From: Methanobacterium sp.
GTDB lineage: Archaea; Methanobacteriota; Methanobacteria; Methanobacteriales; Methanobacteriaceae
Direction: 5' to 3'
DNA: 8,656 bases
NCBI GenBank assembly: GCA_021372715.1
Contig: JAJFTX010000150.1
Span: 1 to 8,656, forward strand
Shown one piece after another: positions 5,972-8,656 of this stretch. A program made the translations under genes and the position numbers. The notes beneath the pieces are model-generated. The model saw nothing but the letters and a program-made list of their open reading frames with translations, had not been told where the DNA came from and did no database searches. Positions within the stretch are counted from its first letter, which is position 1, and the number at the start of each line of letters is the position of its first letter.

Positions 5972-6187
5972 ATGTCCGATAAAAGCAAAATCATTCTAAG
6001 AACGGTTAAAGTAGGTGAAAGAGGACAAATAGTCATTCCCAAAGACATAAGAGACGTATTTGATATAAAAAGTGGAGAAACCCTGGTAATAACCGGTCAC
6101 CGAGAGAAGATAACCCTTATGAAAGAAGATATCTGGAAAGACATCACACTTCAACTAATGGAAAAATTAGAAGAAAACCAAAAATAA
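5972..6187 (+). CDS. AbrB/SpoVT-type DNA-binding protein
   Basis: A 71-residue protein with a typical swapped-hairpin AbrB domain: residues 10-40 read RTVKVGERGQIVIPKDIRDV then FDIKSGETLVI, with the hallmark GERGQIVIPK near 15-24. Residues 52-71 form a charged helix that may aid dimer or tetramer formation. Such proteins bind AT-rich promoter DNA as repressors or as antitoxins. No toxin gene is adjacent; instead an MFS transporter gene follows by 87 bp on the same strand, so a local regulator of that transporter is the likelier role. The start is ATG at 5972 with AAGGT about 8 nt upstream. The upstream repeats at 5899-5949 suggest that it controls its own synthesis. Confidence 0.9.
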   Translation: MSDKSKIILRTVKVGERGQIVIPKDIRDVFDIKSGETLVITGHREKITLMKEDIWKDITLQLMEKLEENQK

Positions 6188-6274
6188 TGCTTATAAACCA
6201 GCTATTACTTCTTATTTTAACATAAATTAATTAAAAATTTATTATTTAATTCAAATTCCAAGGAAAGATAAACC

Positions 6275-7954
6275 ATGCAGTACAAATGGACCGCACTATC
6301 CATCATATTGATCTCATCATTAATGGGCTCCATCAACATGAGCATAACACTAATAGCACTACCCGCTATCTTCAACGGTATCCAAATAGACCCCATGAAC
6401 TCATTCCAATACCTACTATGGATACTTATGGTATTCGGACTTGTAAACGCAACATTACTCTTAAGTTTCGGGCGATTATCAGATATTTACGGAAGAGCAA
6501 AATTCTTCAAACTCGGATTCTTAATTTTCACCATCGGATCAGTTCTACTATACCTCACACCATCCACCGGAGACGCTGGTGCAATAGAAATAATAATATT
6601 TAGAATTATCCAAGCCATAGGTGCTGCATTCACCATGGCTAACGGTGCAGCTATCATTGCCGATGCCTTCCATCATTCAGAGCGAGGAAAAGCATTAGGA
6701 ATAAACATGGTCATGTGGACAGCCGGACAATTTATTGGACTGATCATCGGAGGAATCCTCGCAGTATTCAACTGGAGATACGTATTCCTAGTAAGCGTTC
6801 CCTTTGGAATAATAGGAACCGTATGGTCCATACTCAGTCTTAAAGAAATATCCATAAGAAGTGGAGAAAATAAAATCGACATACTAGGTAACATAACCTT
6901 CGTAGCTTCAATAACCAGCATACTAATCGGTATAAGCTACGGCTTAATGCCTTACGGCAGTGATTCCATGGGATGGAACAATCCATGGGTTATATTCGCC
7001 CTGGTACTGGGTATGGTGCTCATGCCCATATTCCTGTTTATTGAAAGTAGAGTTGAAGTTCCCATGTTCAACCTGAAGTTATTCCGGATAAAAATGTTCT
7101 CCTTCGCCAACTTAGCCGGATTATGCAGTTCACTGGCCCGTGGAGGTATGATGTTCATGTTAATCATTCTTCTTCAGGGCATATGGCTACCTTTACACGG
7201 TTACAGCTATGAATCCACACCATTCTGGGCAGGAATATATATACTACCTTTTACTCTGGGTTTAGCAATTATGGGACCAACTTCCGGGCATATGTCCGAT
7301 AAATACGGACCCCGCTGGATAGCAACCGGAGGTATGATCATCATTACCCTATCATTCCTGGCCCTGGCTTCACTCCCTTACAACTTCGAATACTGGGTGT
7401 TTGCCATGGCCATATTTGCCATGGGTCTGGGTTATGGTATGTTCAGCTCTCCCAACAGTGCATCTATCATGAATTCTGTACCAGTTCAGGAGCGTGGAGT
7501 GGCCTCGGGAATGCAGTACACCATAATGAACACCGCATTCACCGTCAGTATGGGTATATTCTTTACCATAGTTATTGTGGGTATCAGTCAAAGATTTCCG
7601 ACGGAATTAGCTTCTTCACTTTCCAGTGTCGGTGCTTCATATCTCACCCCTCTCTTCAACCAGATCCCACCTACAGGAGCATTATTTTCAGCTTTCCTGG
7701 GTTATAATCCGGTGGGAACCATGCTCCAGTCATTACCTCCTAAAATCGTGGCCATGATACCCCCACAAACCCTATCCACACTGACCGGAACCACCTGGTT
7801 CCCCCAGACAATTGCCAACGCATTCATGCCATCCCTTCAGATTACATTCTACATTGGAGCGGTGCTGTCTGCAATAGCAGCCATATTCTCTGCTTTAAGG
7901 GGTGAAAAGTTCATACATGAATCTCATCATGAAGAACTTGACGAAGAAGTTTAA
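6275..7954 (+). CDS. MFS transporter, DHA2 (EmrB/QacA-like) type, 14 TM
   Basis: A 559-residue membrane protein, the usual size of 14-helix drug:H+ antiporters. Motif A is seen at 66-74 (GRLSDIYGR) between TM2 and TM3 and in a second form at 338-347 (GHMSDKYGPR). The TM5 antiporter region, GQFIGLIIGG (151-160), lacks the proline of canonical motif C (gxxxGPxxGG), so antiport is likely but not proven. TM1 begins near residue 7 and the C-terminal tail (from about 541) is acidic and cytoplasmic. A loop of about 75 residues (438-514) separates the last two helices and is probably extracytoplasmic. It likely exports a small toxic compound or metabolite; the substrate cannot be inferred. The start is ATG at 6275 with AGGAAAG 7 nt upstream. 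It follows abrB by 87 bp and probably shares its transcript, although the AT-rich gap could hold another promoter. Confidence 0.92.
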   Translation: MQYKWTALSIILISSLMGSINMSITLIALPAIFNGIQIDPMNSFQYLLWILMVFGLVNATLLLSFGRLSDIYGRAKFFKLGFLIFTIGSVLLYLTPSTGDAGAIEIIIFRIIQAIGAAFTMANGAAIIADAFHHSERGKALGINMVMWTAGQFIGLIIGGILAVFNWRYVFLVSVPFGIIGTVWSILSLKEISIRSGENKIDILGNITFVASITSILIGISYGLMPYGSDSMGWNNPWVIFALVLGMVLMPIFLFIESRVEVPMFNLKLFRIKMFSFANLAGLCSSLARGGMMFMLIILLQGIWLPLHGYSYESTPFWAGIYILPFTLGLAIMGPTSGHMSDKYGPRWIATGGMIIITLSFLALASLPYNFEYWVFAMAIFAMGLGYGMFSSPNSASIMNSVPVQERGVASGMQYTIMNTAFTVSMGIFFTIVIVGISQRFPTELASSLSSVGASYLTPLFNQIPPTGALFSAFLGYNPVGTMLQSLPPKIVAMIPPQTLSTLTGTTWFPQTIANAFMPSLQITFYIGAVLSAIAAIFSALRGEKFIHESHHEELDEEV

Positions 7955-7970
7955 AGAAAAAAATAATAGG

Positions 7971-8004
7971 ATATGAATAGTCCATTAAGTCCTTTAATTC
8001 ATAT
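7971..8004. repeat. Inverted repeat ATATGAAT...ATTCATAT between convergent genes
   Basis: Perfect 8-bp arms at 7971-7978 and 7997-8004 with an 18-nt loop, between the MFS stop codon and the convergent kinase gene. In the MFS transcript this would make a 3'-end stem followed by an A-run, so it is not a classic terminator but could protect or mark the 3' end. Confidence 0.4.
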
Positions 8005-8014
8005 AAAAAAAAAA
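8005..8014 (-). terminator. T10 tract after the sensor kinase gene
   Basis: Ten consecutive T residues on the minus strand begin about 14 nt beyond the kinase stop codon (8028-8030). A run this long is a good archaeal oligo-U terminator for the minus-strand gene. For the plus-strand MFS transcript, the T7 at 8036-8042 is the nearest comparable tract. Confidence 0.55.
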
Positions 8015-8027
8015 TATTTTGGTTTAT

Positions 8028-8656
8028 TTAAATCCTTTTTTTATATTTTAACTCTTTAAAAGTGATGGTGTACTGTGTTCCGTTTGTTCTATCCATTTGT
8101 ATAACACCGTCAAGTTGGTTCACCAGGGAATGTACCAGTCTGAGTCCTAAAGTTGACTCCGTATCGAAGTCAATTTCTTCTGGAATTCCTACCCCATCAT
8201 CTCTGATGATTAATTCAAATTCTTCTCCTTTAGAATCAAGTTCAACATTTAAATTTCCCTTCATACCTTCTGGAAATGCATATTTCAGGCTGTTGGAGAC
8301 TAATTCGGTGATTAATAGTCCCAGGGGGATGGCAGTTTCAATATTTAGATAAATGTCTCGAACAGTGGTAATGGCGTTTATATTGGAACTGGCCCCATAG
8401 GAATGGAATAAATTAGAGGTTAAGTTCCTTATATAATCCGCGAAGTTAATATGACCTAGATCTTTGCTTTGATAGATCATCTCATGTATCATGGCCATGG
8501 ATACCACACGGTTCTTACTCTCCTCTAAAACATTAACCGCAGCAGGATCCTCCTTAACATAACCTTCCTGCAGATCCAGTAAACTGGCTATGATCTGTAA
8601 ATTATTTTTAACCCTATGATGAATCTCCTTAAGAAGAACTTCTTTTTCCATAAGAG
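8028..8656 (-). CDS. Sensor histidine kinase, HisKA_2-HATPase C-terminal part (partial at 5' end)
   Basis: The frame is open to the window edge; the ATG at 8651 is very likely internal, because the preceding codon (CTT) continues the usual S/L-x-EKEVLLKEIHHRVKNN stretch of this family. Numbering from that Met: the H-box EIHHRVKNN is at 9-17 (phospho-acceptor His at 11 or 12), the N-box ELVSNSLKYAF at 116-126, the G1 box DDGVGIP at 151-157, and the G2-like TLGLRLV at 167-173, ending in GTQYTITF. This is the complete transmitter of a HisKA_2 kinase, the type common in Methanobacterium, where it usually follows PAS or GAF sensor domains. The sensor part lies outside the window, so the signal is unknown. 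No response regulator gene is seen beside it. The gene converges on the MFS gene, and regulation of that transporter by the kinase is not implied. Confidence 0.92.
   Translation of the reverse strand, partial: LMEKEVLLKEIHHRVKNNLQIIASLLDLQEGYVKEDPAAVNVLEESKNRVVSMAMIHEMIYQSKDLGHINFADYIRNLTSNLFHSYGASSNINAITTVRDIYLNIETAIPLGLLITELVSNSLKYAFPEGMKGNLNVELDSKGEEFELIIRDDGVGIPEEIDFDTESTLGLRLVHSLVNQLDGVIQMDRTNGTQYTITFKELKYKKRI

Noticed and set aside
6286..7591. Other frames inside the MFS gene on both strands
   Set aside because: They are shadows of a complete 559-residue transporter with clear motifs; the His/Asn/Thr-rich translations are not protein-like.
5972..7954. AbrB protein as antitoxin of a toxin-antitoxin pair
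   Set aside because: No small toxin gene lies next to it; the downstream neighbour is a full-length transporter.
7971..8004. Intrinsic terminator for the MFS gene
   Set aside because: The stem is followed by an A-run rather than a T-run on the plus strand, so it is listed only as an inverted repeat.

Overview
The window looks like chromosomal DNA of a methanogenic archaeon, most likely Methanobacterium or a close relative in the Methanobacteriales. Supporting signs are very AT-rich intergenic DNA with archaeal TATA-like boxes, GGTGAT/GGAG-type ribosome binding sites, TTG starts next to blocking stop codons, a DUF2115 protein (a family known mainly from methanogens), an archaeal AbrB-type regulator and a HisKA_2-type sensor kinase. 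No tRNA, rRNA, CRISPR array or insertion sequence was seen. The taxonomic call is inference from family content; no search was run.

Layout. Positions 1-466 (minus) hold the 5' part of a gene for a winged-helix, probably AAA+ ATPase-type protein. A 443-bp non-coding stretch follows, carrying a perfect 18-bp palindrome. Positions 910-2951 (minus) hold three cysteine-rich proteins, each with its own gap and likely its own promoter: DUF2115, a DGC-type putative zinc-binding protein, and a QueG-like 2x[4Fe-4S] protein with an extra cysteine-rich N-terminus. Positions 3161-5611 (minus) are a two-gene operon: a HEAT-repeat protein of about 14 repeats, then a zinc-ribbon membrane protein. A 360-bp divergent intergenic region packed with inverted and direct repeats separates this from a plus-strand pair (5972-7954), an AbrB-type regulator and a 14-TM DHA2-type MFS transporter. 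The window closes with the C-terminal part of a HisKA_2/HATPase sensor kinase (minus) that converges on the transporter.

How the parts may work together. The AbrB-MFS pair reads as a self-regulated efflux unit: a 15-bp direct repeat, 36 bp apart, covers the likely TATA box and start site of abrB. The HEAT and membrane proteins look like a co-translated soluble scaffold plus a membrane partner. The DGC and Fe-S proteins suggest metal, thiol or redox handling, but their substrates cannot be read from the sequence.

The most interesting non-coding signal is a TGTGA-N6-TCACA palindrome occurring twice, at 549-564 and 5715-5730. Each copy lies about 80-120 bp upstream of a minus-strand gene (the ATPase-like gene and the HEAT operon). 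This points to a shared transcription factor not identified here. I did not find a clearly new multi-gene defence or mobile system; the novelty, if any, lies in the regulatory palindromes, the Cys-rich gene set and the HEAT/zinc-ribbon membrane pair.
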